Shown: positions 1 to 7,449, counted from the stretch's first letter. The stretch is 64,000 nucleotides of DNA from Unio delphinus (GCA_029339505.1 JAQISU010000169.1:4270001-4334000); one strand, 5' to 3'. The notes: a model not told the origin generated them from the letters alone. Translations and numbers: made by a program.

Positions 1-498
1 GTATTTTCCAGTACCGTTAAATACGCATACTAAATTGCAATTTTCTCTTATTATACTTGGAATCTGTGCGTATTTTTGAGTAACATATATCACATCTATG
101 TTTTTATGTCTGCCTCTGGAAAATATCATTGCTGGATTTGTTTGTCTTTCCAACATGATATCATCATATACGACTAAATTGTTAATACTTCCATCAATAT
201 CATCAATACTAGGTGCCTCTTCGATATCGGTTATAAACTCAATGATATCATCACCGTTAATTTCTCGCGCGGCATCATTAAACTCCTTTAGCACTTCATA
301 ACATCGTTGATCGTCTACACTCGGAGCAATCATGTACAATTTATCCCACTTCATCCATCTCGTTATCAAATTAAGTAGCAATTGTGTTTTGCCACTTCCA
401 GATGGTCCGATGATAATCGCGCGAATAGAATCTGGTAACATTGCATGATGTTTAATAGGTTTTCGTTGTCGAGTAGCTGAATAATCAATTACATTCAT
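1..498 (-). CDS. Viral DNA-packaging ATPase (FtsK/HerA, A32-like), partial
   Basis: Drives ATP-dependent packaging of the genome into capsids in this virus group. The frame is open from an ATG at 498 to the window edge (166 residues seen, C-terminus missing). A P-loop GPSGSGKT lies at residues 31-38, a Walker B-like segment LVVYDDIM near residue 111, and a following segment containing RGRHKN and VTQ is typical of the HerA-like packaging ATPases. It is transcribed divergently from the gene starting at 517, with only 18 bp between the two start codons. It is one of two minus-strand genes in the element. The function comes from family motifs; the partial length prevents a check of the C-terminal arginine finger. 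Confidence 0.85.
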   Translation of the reverse strand, partial: MNVIDYSATRQRKPIKHHAMLPDSIRAIIIGPSGSGKTQLLLNLITRWMKWDKLYMIAPSVDDQRCYEVLKEFNDAAREINGDDIIEFITDIEEAPSIDDIDGSINNLVVYDDIMLERQTNPAMIFSRGRHKNIDVIYVTQKYAQIPSIIRENCNLVCVFNGTGKY

Positions 499-516
499 AA
501 CTGTTATATATAAATT
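499..516. promoter_or_regulatory. 18-bp divergent TATA-type promoter gap
   Basis: The whole space between the divergent ATPase and zinc-ribbon start codons is 18 bp and contains TTATATATAA, which reads as a TATA-like box on both strands. Similar TATATA tracts precede other element genes directly (5661-5667, 6000-6012, 7439-7449, 10397-10402), suggesting a recurring element-specific promoter motif with very short 5' leaders. The promoter role is inferred from position and composition only. Confidence 0.5.
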
Positions 517-699
517 ATGGATCTATATTGTGTGAAGTGTAGGACGCGTACTGGCACAAATGACTTGACGACGATTACAACGAAAAATAATCGATCAGCG
601 CTTTCTGGTAAATGTGTACAATGTAGTACGAAAAAATTTAGATTTACTTCCACGAAACCTTTAAAAAAAAACGAGGAGGTGATATTGCAGCCAAATTGA
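517..699 (+). CDS. Small zinc-ribbon protein (DUF5679-like)
   Basis: A 60-residue protein with two Cys-x2-Cys pairs, at residues 5-8 (CVKC) and 33-36 (CVQC), separated by a segment containing GTNDLTT and RSALSGKC. This is the arrangement of the small zinc-ribbon domain often labelled DUF5679 in phages and large DNA viruses. The molecular role is not known; nucleic-acid or protein binding is likely. The ATG at 517 follows a TATATATAA tract. The frame ends at 697-699, but the stretch 660-672 carries two overlapping canonical -1 slippery heptamers. Ribosomes that slip there enter the phospholipase frame, which has no ATG of its own upstream of its domain. Confidence 0.7.
   Translation: MDLYCVKCRTRTGTNDLTTITTKNNRSALSGKCVQCSTKKFRFTSTKPLKKNEEVILQPN
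660..672 (+). promoter_or_regulatory. Candidate programmed -1 ribosomal frameshift site
   Basis: In the reading frame of the 517 ORF the bases parse as T TTA AAA (660-666) and then A AAA AAC (666-672). Both fit the X XXY YYZ rule for -1 slippage, and both are established eukaryotic viral slippery heptamers. Slippage moves translation into the frame that stays open to 1031. The target frame is open from 642 and contains no ATG before the phospholipase domain. A nine-A run (663-671) could also reflect a sequencing or assembly indel, which would make the two ORFs one continuous gene. Confidence 0.6.
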
Positions 700-1031
700 C
701 AAAACTCCCAGGAACACCGTGGGCAAAGTATCCAGGAGAAAAGCACCTTCCAGGATATAGCTACTGTGGACCGGGAACACGATTAGATATCAGACTTGAT
801 GATCAAAATTTACCCCGACCCGGCGAGTATCCAATAAACGCTATTGATAAGGCGTGTCATGCTCATGATGTCGCTTATAAAAGCAGCAATCTTCAACACA
901 GACATCTCGCAGATGTAAAATTAATTCATGCGTTAAATGCTATTCCTGATAAATCCTTCAAAGAAAAGTTGGCTTCTTGGTTGGTAAAATCTGCTATGAA
1001 GGGTAAATTGATGTTAGGTGCTGGTAATTGA
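666..1031 (+). CDS. Parvovirus-type phospholipase A2 domain, probably made by -1 frameshift
   Basis: Phospholipase A2 domains of this kind are carried in virions of parvoviruses and adintovirus-like elements, where they help the particle breach endosomal membranes. The calcium-loop motif YCGPGT and the catalytic motif DKACHAHDVAY (His-Asp pair) are both present, about 25 residues apart, followed by a conserved-looking ADVKL segment. A short LPGTPW segment precedes the domain. There is no ATG between the upstream in-frame stop (639-641) and the domain; a TTG at 696 is the only near-cognate start. The likeliest expression is as a fusion with the zinc ribbon through the slippery site at 660-672, joined at 666 or 672. 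The C-terminus ends MLGAGN, which loosely fits an adenain-type cleavage site. Confidence 0.8.
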   Translation, partial: KKRGGDIAAKLTKLPGTPWAKYPGEKHLPGYSYCGPGTRLDIRLDDQNLPRPGEYPINAIDKACHAHDVAYKSSNLQHRHLADVKLIHALNAIPDKSFKEKLASWLVKSAMKGKLMLGAGN

Positions 1032-1046
1032 AAATGTTAGCATTTT
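1031..1046 (+). terminator. Stop-codon-proximal hairpin
   Basis: AAAATG (1031-1036), loop TTAG, CATTTT (1041-1046): a 6-bp stem that begins on the last base of the phospholipase stop codon and ends just before the integrase ATG. It is a degenerate member of the element's CTAG-centred palindromes. A transcript-end role is a guess from position. Confidence 0.35.
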
Positions 1047-1049
1047 AAT

Positions 1050-1997
1050 ATGGAATCTATTTATTATTCTCCGAGAGGATACTGGAGAGGTTACGCAGCA
1101 ATCAATAAACTAGCTAGTGCATCAAAGGTGAAAAAAACTACAGCGGCAAACTGGTTATCTAAACAGGCAATATGGCAAATTTATCTACCAGCGCCTAAAC
1201 AAATTAACTATTCGCATTTTGATGTTACAACACCTAATGAAGTTCATCAAGCTGATATACTATTTCTGCCGCATGACAACGGTTACAAATACGCGTTAAC
1301 GTTAGTTGATATTGCGAGTAGATACAAAGAAGCAGAACCGTTAAAAACAAAATCATCTACTGAAGTAGCTTCTGCATTTGAAAAAATTTATCGACGAGGT
1401 CCTCTGCGCTGGCCAAATCTGTTACAAGTTGATCCTGGCAAGGAATTTCAAGGTGTTGTTACATCTACGATGAAACATCATAATGTCGCCATCAGACGAG
1501 GACACACTGCGCTACATCGCGATCAGGCAATTGTTGAACGGTTTAATAAAACCCTTGCTGAGCGGTTATTCGGATATCAATACGCAAAAGAATTCATCCA
1601 GGATAAACGATCCCGTGAATGGGTCAAGAGATTACCAGCTGTGATTACCGCAATCAATAATGAGATTACTAGAACAATTAATATGAAACCTGTCAACGCT
1701 ATTAAGAAGGCGTCTATCAAAATGGAAATCCAAGGAATTTCACAAAAAGAACCAATTCTTGGTAGTAATGTCATTGTAAGGTACTTATACGAACCAGGAG
1801 AGCTTGAGGGTGGTAAAAAAAGAGCTACTGATCCTATTTGGAGCGTCACTACGCATAAAATATCCGGCATAACACGATCAACTGGTAGACCTCCAGTCTA
1901 TAAACTGGATTCAACTGCTCCTCAGCGGGGTTTTACACGCGAACAATTACAAGTGATTCCCGAGGATACTCAATTACCACCGTGTGGTCTTAATTAG
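1050..1997 (+). CDS. Polinton-type DDE integrase (rve fold)
   Basis: Catalyses insertion of the linear element DNA into the host genome. The 315-residue protein has an N-terminal helical region (YYSPRGYWRG and ANWLSKQ), then the catalytic core with Asp69 (HQAD), Asp128 (QVDPGKEF) and Glu163 (IVERFNKT), about 34 residues between the last two, as in retroviral-type integrases. The C-terminal part (about 235-310) looks like the small beta-barrel DNA-binding domain usual in this family. The ATG at 1050 follows a hairpin and an AT-rich stretch. Its stop overlaps by 8 bp, tail to tail, with the end of the polymerase gene. Length is normal and all catalytic residues are present, so the gene looks functional. 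Confidence 0.92.
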   Translation: MESIYYSPRGYWRGYAAINKLASASKVKKTTAANWLSKQAIWQIYLPAPKQINYSHFDVTTPNEVHQADILFLPHDNGYKYALTLVDIASRYKEAEPLKTKSSTEVASAFEKIYRRGPLRWPNLLQVDPGKEFQGVVTSTMKHHNVAIRRGHTALHRDQAIVERFNKTLAERLFGYQYAKEFIQDKRSREWVKRLPAVITAINNEITRTINMKPVNAIKKASIKMEIQGISQKEPILGSNVIVRYLYEPGELEGGKKRATDPIWSVTTHKISGITRSTGRPPVYKLDSTAPQRGFTREQLQVIPEDTQLPPCGLN

Positions 1998-4900
1998 CAC
2001 CAAGGGTGTTGTCACCCCGGCGTCTATTACACTCAAGACAGGTCAACATCACATTGTTTCTGACATGACCGAGATTGTTATCTTTTCTATCTACGGTGAA
2101 TTGGCGAGGATCTTTATCCGACCAATTCCAACTCATTATACAATTGCAACTCGCGCAGTGATTGTTCTGTTGTTGCTTTAGTGTCTTAATTAATTCAGCA
2201 TCAATGTCAAATTCTCTTTTATTTTTTTTATCCTGTTGTTTATAGCCAGAGAGTTTTTTTCTGATTATATTATCATCGGTGTGTATATTACTTATTGTAT
2301 TGTCATTATCATTAACCACAATTCTTCGAAGTTGGTTTATTCGCCGTACTCTGGATACTGCGAGATAAACTAAATTTGACCACTCAATATGATTATCTAC
2401 TATCCAAAGAGTTGTATCGGATATAGTCAATCCCTGTGAAGAGTGTATTGTTGCTGCATAACCTAACGTCCATGGGGATTTATCAGCACCTAATGCATCT
2501 TTAACGACGCTGATATCAACCAGCACAATATCATTTAATACTAAATTCTGCTTTTGTTGTTGTCCAGGAATGTCAACGTCGATATTCTGCTTTCGTGTAT
2601 CCTTAGGTCTATAACAGAGTGGTACTGGAAGCGTTGCAAATTTTTCTTTATGTAGCGCAAACAACTTCATCTGAAGTGCGTCTCTGACTATTTTTCTACT
2701 CGCGATTATTAAATCATTTGGCTTCCACATTTCCCAAAAATCATTCATGGGAGTTTCAGAGATTATTTCACGCGCTATTTCACATTGGATTTTATCCGGT
2801 TGTAATCTAATTAGCGCTTTGAATTCTCGTAATTGTTCATCAAGTGATCTATGGTCGGTATTAATCTCTTCATAATAATCTACAAATCCTTTTAGCCATT
2901 CATGTGGAGATCCACCAACAAATGGCTGCGGTTGGCCGTGATCCCCGCACATGACGACTTTTGTATTTTTCAATAACAACCATTCAAGAAATATCTGTAA
3001 TACTGTTAACGATACCGTGCATATTTCATCCCAGATTATTATTTCAGGAATAAATTTATCGCCCATTCGATCAGGAGTCCAATTATCGCCTTTCCATCGA
3101 AAGAAGCTGTGATAGGTACAAGCTTTTACTCCACGCGCTATCATCTCTCTGGCGAGTCTGTGAGTTGGTGTTAACACAATCATGTTAGAAACGCTAGCGT
3201 TTCTACGGAATAATTCGATTGCACGAGTTGTCTTTCCTGATCCACCACAGCCGTTTAAATAAACTGTCTTGTATCTACAAATCGGATCGGATACGGGCGG
3301 TGCAGTAGAAAATTCTGATTGAATCTCTGAGATATTATGGTTACTTTTCAAGTATTTATCATCCATAGCAACGTCTGCGGATTTACAATACTCATGTAGT
3401 GTTTCTTTTTTAAACCTCCAATTCCCCCACGCTTCCTTAGGATCTGTGAATTTAGCTACATCTGATTTGTATTTCTCATGGATATACATCGAATCAGTAG
3501 CTACTCTAACCGCGGTATTAGGAAATCTATTTATCATCGAGAATAGATTAATACAAGAATAGGCTAGCATAGAACTTCTCAATTGTGTGTATTGACAACT
3601 TTTTCCATCACAGTAGGTAACAACCGTACCTAGTTTCTTACCATTTCGAAGGACATCATCTACCCAAACATTATTAGTTCCGCTCGCAGATTTGTAAGCT
3701 TCCTCATCTAATTCCCCTGATAGAAAAGCGTTCTTACGGGTTACAAATTTCCCTTTTTTTATTAAATCAGATATTATGAAATTGTATTCTTCATCGTCTA
3801 TGATTAATCTAGAAGAGTATTTTGCATTATCAAATCTTCCACCTTGAGTGAATTTACCGATTATTTTTCGTCCGAGATCTTTAGCCTCTCTATTACTACC
3901 TTCGAATAATTTCTTAGACCAATCTATGATTTGTTCCTCGCTGAAATTCTTCGAATTTCCATCTAGAAATTGTTTTCGTTGTTCGTTAATTATTTTTTCT
4001 AGATCAGGTTTTGGTAACCAAACATCTTTCTGAGCGTTATAGCATATAATAGCTTCACTGACAATTAACGATATTAGCATACCACAATCGATCATATATC
4101 GCAATAGCACAATTGGCATCCACGCTTTTTCATACATATGTCTACCAAGCCAAAGATAACTACACGGATGTAACCTTGTAGCTAATTCGAATGATATCAC
4201 ACGAGCGAACCCGGTTAAATCAAAATCAGGCAATGGACCATTAATCGCAACACGAGTCATTTCATGTGTGGGGTGTCCAAATCGTTTGAAGTACTTAGAG
4301 CATTCTCCATATCCGAGAAAACTTCCAGGATAACACGCGGATATATCAATTGAAATCATACCATCACGTGAGTATTTCGTATTCCACAATCCTCCATGAC
4401 CAAATTCGACGCAACTCAACTTCACGTCCTCCAGAAAATCACTTCGTGTTGGACGCCATGAATTCTTTTCTCGTGCGAAGTGAGCTACCACTGATGGAAT
4501 AGTAAAACTATCCGTAAGTAGTTTTTCTGTAGAAATGCTAGTGTTTCCTTCTAAATACTCATTAGCGATTTTTCTCATTCTAGTATCTAATTCTTCAGTT
4601 CGATATAATTCACCATTTGGTTTTACAAACTGATCAAATCCTAATTCCGGATCCTCATTACTCCTGAGTAACCATACTGACACAGGGTCGTCTTTGGTTA
4701 ACGCGTGAATAGCATCAAATAATTTCTCTTCATAGAAATCATCCCTAGAAAATTCTTTAGGGATATATCGAATAGTTCTTTCTCGTGGAAATATATTTAC
4801 CGCGGGTGTCCACGCGTGTTTGTTATGATCAATAATTTCAATTGGAGCTCCTCGCGATTGATATTTCGGTTCGTATAATACTTCTCCGGTTATTGTCGCT

Positions 4901-5676
4901 ACCGATATTGGAAATTTTAATAATGCTTCTAATTTAGCTATATCGGAAATCGTTGCTCCATGTTGATTCACTGTTAGTTCCCATTCGGTTATTTTTTTTC
5001 TTCGTAGATCAGTTAATTTGTTTCTCCGGGATGCATTTGTAAAGTGTTCTATTAACCGTGTTGCTACACAATTAAGTGGCAAAGCCATTGCCGATGAAAA
5101 CATCGGAGCTAGTTTTGCAATACTTGGATTATTATTTATTGGATATAACCCATACACAACTGCTGTTACAGGGTAAGATTTCTCATAGTATGGTTTGTCA
5201 ATTCCAGTTAGAATTCCTGGTTTGGAATCTCTACTCACAATAACAGTTTTTTTATCCTTAAGGATTGGGTCAAATTTATCTCTGATAATCCATTCACCTT
5301 CCTCTTCGATAATGAATTTTATTCTAAAAAAATACCTCCGTAGAAATTGCTTTGCAATTTCACCAAGGTGTGAAAGTATCTCAGCTGCTCTTATATCATT
5401 CATAGTAGCATCAATTACAGGTATATTGACATCTTCATCAATAATTCGAAATGTCGACCACGTATGAGATGCTCCATCACGCTTAAACTCATTAAAACAG
5501 TCGCTGATTTTACTCAATATGGTTTTGTCATCTACTAGACTTTTAGGTATATCAGAGATTCTATCGAGATTAAATCTAACATTTTTCCAAGGCTTAATTT
5601 TCGATAATCTCTTGAACTCCTTCATATTATAATTAAAACAAGTATTTAAATAAGAAAATTTTATATAATGAATCAT
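1990..5676 (-). CDS. Family B DNA polymerase fused to SF1 helicase and C-terminal HNH-type domain
   Basis: A 1228-residue replication protein with three recognisable parts. Polymerase: motif A DISACYPG (444-451), a motif B-like KIIGKFTQGG (604-613) and motif C ATDSMY (726-731). Helicase: Walker A GCGGSGKTT (809-817), Walker B IIIWDEIC (879-886), motif III GDHGQPQPF (911-919), and motifs V/VI around ATIHSSQG (1075-1082) and AVSRVRR (1106-1112), all of superfamily 1 RecD/Pif1 type. C-terminus: CASC (1174-1177), DRKDN (1196-1200), GHVRNN, and CLECN (1213-1217), an HNH-like zinc-binding endonuclease pattern. I see no clear proofreading-exonuclease motifs in the first 440 residues. Met18 (codon at 5623-5625) may be the true start, since Met1 overlaps the neighbouring divergent gene. 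A CTAG palindrome inside the helicase encodes NASVSN right after Walker A. Confidence 0.88.
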   Translation of the reverse strand: MIHYIKFSYLNTCFNYNMKEFKRLSKIKPWKNVRFNLDRISDIPKSLVDDKTILSKISDCFNEFKRDGASHTWSTFRIIDEDVNIPVIDATMNDIRAAEILSHLGEIAKQFLRRYFFRIKFIIEEEGEWIIRDKFDPILKDKKTVIVSRDSKPGILTGIDKPYYEKSYPVTAVVYGLYPINNNPSIAKLAPMFSSAMALPLNCVATRLIEHFTNASRRNKLTDLRRKKITEWELTVNQHGATISDIAKLEALLKFPISVATITGEVLYEPKYQSRGAPIEIIDHNKHAWTPAVNIFPRERTIRYIPKEFSRDDFYEEKLFDAIHALTKDDPVSVWLLRSNEDPELGFDQFVKPNGELYRTEELDTRMRKIANEYLEGNTSISTEKLLTDSFTIPSVVAHFAREKNSWRPTRSDFLEDVKLSCVEFGHGGLWNTKYSRDGMISIDISACYPGSFLGYGECSKYFKRFGHPTHEMTRVAINGPLPDFDLTGFARVISFELATRLHPCSYLWLGRHMYEKAWMPIVLLRYMIDCGMLISLIVSEAIICYNAQKDVWLPKPDLEKIINEQRKQFLDGNSKNFSEEQIIDWSKKLFEGSNREAKDLGRKIIGKFTQGGRFDNAKYSSRLIIDDEEYNFIISDLIKKGKFVTRKNAFLSGELDEEAYKSASGTNNVWVDDVLRNGKKLGTVVTYCDGKSCQYTQLRSSMLAYSCINLFSMINRFPNTAVRVATDSMYIHEKYKSDVAKFTDPKEAWGNWRFKKETLHEYCKSADVAMDDKYLKSNHNISEIQSEFSTAPPVSDPICRYKTVYLNGCGGSGKTTRAIELFRRNASVSNMIVLTPTHRLAREMIARGVKACTYHSFFRWKGDNWTPDRMGDKFIPEIIIWDEICTVSLTVLQIFLEWLLLKNTKVVMCGDHGQPQPFVGGSPHEWLKGFVDYYEEINTDHRSLDEQLREFKALIRLQPDKIQCEIAREIISETPMNDFWEMWKPNDLIIASRKIVRDALQMKLFALHKEKFATLPVPLCYRPKDTRKQNIDVDIPGQQQKQNLVLNDIVLVDISVVKDALGADKSPWTLGYAATIHSSQGLTISDTTLWIVDNHIEWSNLVYLAVSRVRRINQLRRIVVNDNDNTISNIHTDDNIIRKKLSGYKQQDKKNKREFDIDAELIKTLKQQQNNHCASCNCIMSWNWSDKDPRQFTVDRKDNNLGHVRNNVMLTCLECNRRRGDNTLGAN
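3187..3204. repeat. Perfect 18-bp CTAG palindrome inside helicase coding sequence
   Basis: AGAAACGCTAGCGTTTCT is a perfect palindrome that lies in frame in the polymerase-helicase gene and encodes part of RNASVSN between helicase motifs I and Ia. A related copy, AGAAATGCTAGTGTTTCC (4531-4548), lies in the polymerase part and encodes NTSIS. Both match the palindromes found between genes at 9179-9196 and 9789-9806. Confidence 0.75.
5626..5667. promoter_or_regulatory. Divergent AT-rich promoter gap between polymerase and zinc protein
   Basis: If the polymerase starts at Met18, 42 bp separate it from the divergent ATG at 5668. The gap is almost pure A/T, with a TATTTAAATA palindrome and a TTATATA tract immediately before the plus-strand ATG. 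The layout copies the 499-516 divergent gap. Confidence 0.4.
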
Positions 5677-5997
5677 TGCAAATGGCTTATGATTGGATCA
5701 AAGACTCCGTGTAACAAATCATGCAGAAATGAATTCTGTGGGTATCATATGCAGAGTGTGAGAAACGGTTCGGAGGGACCTCTACCATGCTTGCATTGTG
5801 GGGTAGGTGTAAGAGGCAAGTCGCAGTTATGCATTAATTGCGGGGGTAAGCGTTATAGAGAGTTAAAACGTTATTATGACAAGCGAAGAATCAAAAATCC
5901 TGACGACGTCAATAGCAAAATCATAAAAACTGCTCAAGATTACTTAGGCAGATTTTCCAATGTTATAATTCAGCCAATTAACGAATTAGACAAATAG
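5668..5997 (+). CDS. Small Cys-rich zinc-binding protein
   Basis: A 109-residue protein with two likely zinc sites: an N-terminal cluster (CKW, then PCNKSC, then CGYH; residues 4-27) and a central CLHCG / CINCG pair (about residues 41-59). A basic helix-like tract follows (KRYRELKRYYDKRR). I do not recognise a named family; paired zinc knuckles with a basic tail suggest binding to nucleic acid. It starts directly after a TTATATA tract, divergent to the polymerase, and ends 15 bp before the homing endonuclease, so it may belong with the replication or early genes. Confidence 0.75.
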   Translation: MNHCKWLMIGSKTPCNKSCRNEFCGYHMQSVRNGSEGPLPCLHCGVGVRGKSQLCINCGGKRYRELKRYYDKRRIKNPDDVNSKIIKTAQDYLGRFSNVIIQPINELDK

Positions 5998-6012
5998 ATA
6001 TATTATATATAA

Positions 6013-6498
6013 ATGAGCCAAGAATTTCAAAGACATCCTGTTATTAAAAATTACGAAGCTTCTAGTGATGGTGTTGTTAGACACAGTAAAAATAGGAAAT
6101 CTGTTGGGCGGGATAATGGTATGGGTTATTTGATATTTAAAGCTGGAGGGAAAATGTATCTCAATCACCGTTTCGTTTATGAAGTGTATAATGGATTAAT
6201 CAAGGATGGTTTTGTTATTGATCATATTGATTCTAATCCCAAGAATAACAAATTGAACAACCTTCAAGTTATTTCTCAATGTGAAAACACAAAACGAGGA
6301 AGAACTGGGAAATACTCGAAAATTGCTAGACCTGTAAGATCGTTTAATACTGACACGGAGATGGTATTTCAATCAATGTCAGAAGCTGGTAAGTATTTCG
6401 ATATTCACACCTCCTCGGTACAAAAAGTAGCAGAAGGAATTTATAAGACCGCTTTTTCAAAGCGTTTTAAAAACAAAATTCAGTTTGTTTATGTATAA
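6013..6498 (+). CDS. Free-standing HNH homing endonuclease (NUMOD4-HNH-NUMOD1-like)
   Basis: Homing endonucleases cut DNA at specific sites and so spread their own gene. The 161-residue protein begins with a NUMOD4-like segment (about 5-40), followed by an HNH domain with NHRFVYEVYNG, VIDHIDSNPKNNK and NNLQVISQCENTKRG (about 51-97). It ends with a DNA-binding repeat of the NUMOD1 type (QSMSEAGKYFDI, about 118-150). This layout is common in phages and large DNA viruses and is unexpected in an animal genome. The ATG follows a TATATATAA tract. It sits alone between the zinc protein and a non-coding block, not inside an intron, so its target site may be the equivalent gap in related elements. Confidence 0.88.
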   Translation: MSQEFQRHPVIKNYEASSDGVVRHSKNRKSVGRDNGMGYLIFKAGGKMYLNHRFVYEVYNGLIKDGFVIDHIDSNPKNNKLNNLQVISQCENTKRGRTGKYSKIARPVRSFNTDTEMVFQSMSEAGKYFDIHTSSVQKVAEGIYKTAFSKRFKNKIQFVYV

Positions 6499-6874
6499 TT
6501 TGCATTGGAAATTGCTTCGTGAAATTGTGAAAGAATTTCCATTGAAAATCTTCAATTTTGCAATTTCACATGGGAGATAACTCCGTTAGGTATAACGCGT
6601 GTGAAATCTATAGGATTTCCACCAATGACAGAGTTACGGATCTTAAACACGGAAACGCTAGTGTTGGAAAATCTTCGATTTTTCATTGGCTGTTATAATT
6701 AAATAAATCTGAACAAAACACAATCAATTTTGTCTTTTTTCAAGTATTAACAGAACTGTTTTATAAACACGTCGTATTTAAACATTTTTTTTAATGTCTG
6801 TTTCAAGTATTATATGTGTTTTCAACGTTGTCAGTGATCGCTAATAAACAAACAAATAATTACAATCACTACAC

Positions 6875-7096
6875 CTATTTTATATCACCTCGTCGTAATG
6901 AGTGTATATATACAAATTCGTCTTTATTATAATTGGGCATTAGCCGAAATTCAAGTGTAAACAAAACCACACCGTCACACGTGGTATGAACGTTATTATT
7001 GACATTCAAAACCAAAGTTTCGATTTTGCGGTTTTGTTTACACTTGAATGTAGAATAGCCCGCGTCATCCATTGTCATTGAAATCAATTCATTCAT
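6875..7096 (-). CDS. Doubtful small ORF (73 residues)
   Basis: An open frame with no family resemblance that I recognise. Its first codons fall inside the first copy of the 58/59-bp tandem repeat, and most of its length is covered by the inverted repeat 6949-7049. It may be a chance ORF in a structured non-coding region. The only support is an uninterrupted frame and the lack of any other gene here. Confidence 0.2.
   Translation of the reverse strand: MNELISMTMDDAGYSTFKCKQNRKIETLVLNVNNNVHTTCDGVVLFTLEFRLMPNYNKDEFVYIHSLRRGDIK
6949..7049. repeat. 20-bp perfect inverted repeat
   Basis: ATTCAAGTGTAAACAAAACC at 6949-6968 is the exact reverse complement of 7030-7049, with a 61-bp spacer. It can form a long cruciform or RNA hairpin in the non-coding block. 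Confidence 0.9.
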
Positions 7097-7236
7097 TGTT
7101 CACCTATAATCTATTGTTGTACCGTCGTCATTGTCATTGAAATCAATTCATTCATTGTTCACCTATAATCTATTGTTGTACCGTCGCATTGTCATTGAAA
7201 TCAATTCATTCATTGTTCACCTATAATCTATTGTTA
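7070..7236 (+). repeat. Three-copy 58/59-bp tandem repeat
   Basis: Near-identical units start at 7070, 7129 and 7187 with CATTGTCATTGAAATC and contain TTCACCTATAATC; the third copy is cut short. The motif CACCTATAATC also appears once more near 7340, outside the array. Such short exact direct repeats look like iterons or transcription-factor sites. Confidence 0.9.
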
Positions 7237-7359
7237 TGTGTTTGTCGGTTGTAACCGTTGAGCGCTGCTTGATGTATAAAACACCAAGGGGGTTCAAACG
7301 GTAAATGTGCAGTCGTCATTCATTATATATAATCATAATCACCTATAATCGCATTAAGC

Positions 7360-7402
7360 TTCTGGGTATACTAAGATGATCAACACCTTAGTGTATCCAG
7401 AA
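7360..7402 (+). ncRNA. 16-bp stem-loop with two G-U wobbles in a gene leader
   Basis: TTCTGGGTATACTAAG (7360-7375) pairs over its full length with CTTAGTGTATCCAGAA (7387-7402), leaving an 11-nt loop. The two non-Watson-Crick pairs are G-U and U-G in plus-strand RNA and would be C-A mismatches in the other strand. This points to an RNA structure acting in the plus-strand transcript, 48 nt upstream of the ATG at 7450. The function is unknown. Confidence 0.5.
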
Positions 7403-7449
7403 TTCATTTTGAAAATACTTTATTTAAACAAATATATTTTTATATATAT

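Larger units (their letters stand above)
6499..7449. other. Non-coding block with hairpins, inverted repeat and triple repeat
   Basis: The longest gap without a convincing gene in the element. From the left it holds AT-rich short palindromes (6505-6690, including GGAAACGCTAGTGTTGG at 6651-6667), a 20-bp perfect inverted repeat (6949/7030), a three-copy 58/59-bp tandem repeat (7070-7236) and a 16-bp stem-loop (7360-7402) before the next gene. It separates early-type genes from virion genes, so an origin or regulatory region is possible. A doubtful small minus-strand ORF lies inside. Confidence 0.6.

Noticed and set aside
7070..7236. Direct repeats considered as a CRISPR-like array
   Set aside because: The units abut as a tandem repeat; there are no unique spacers and no cas genes.
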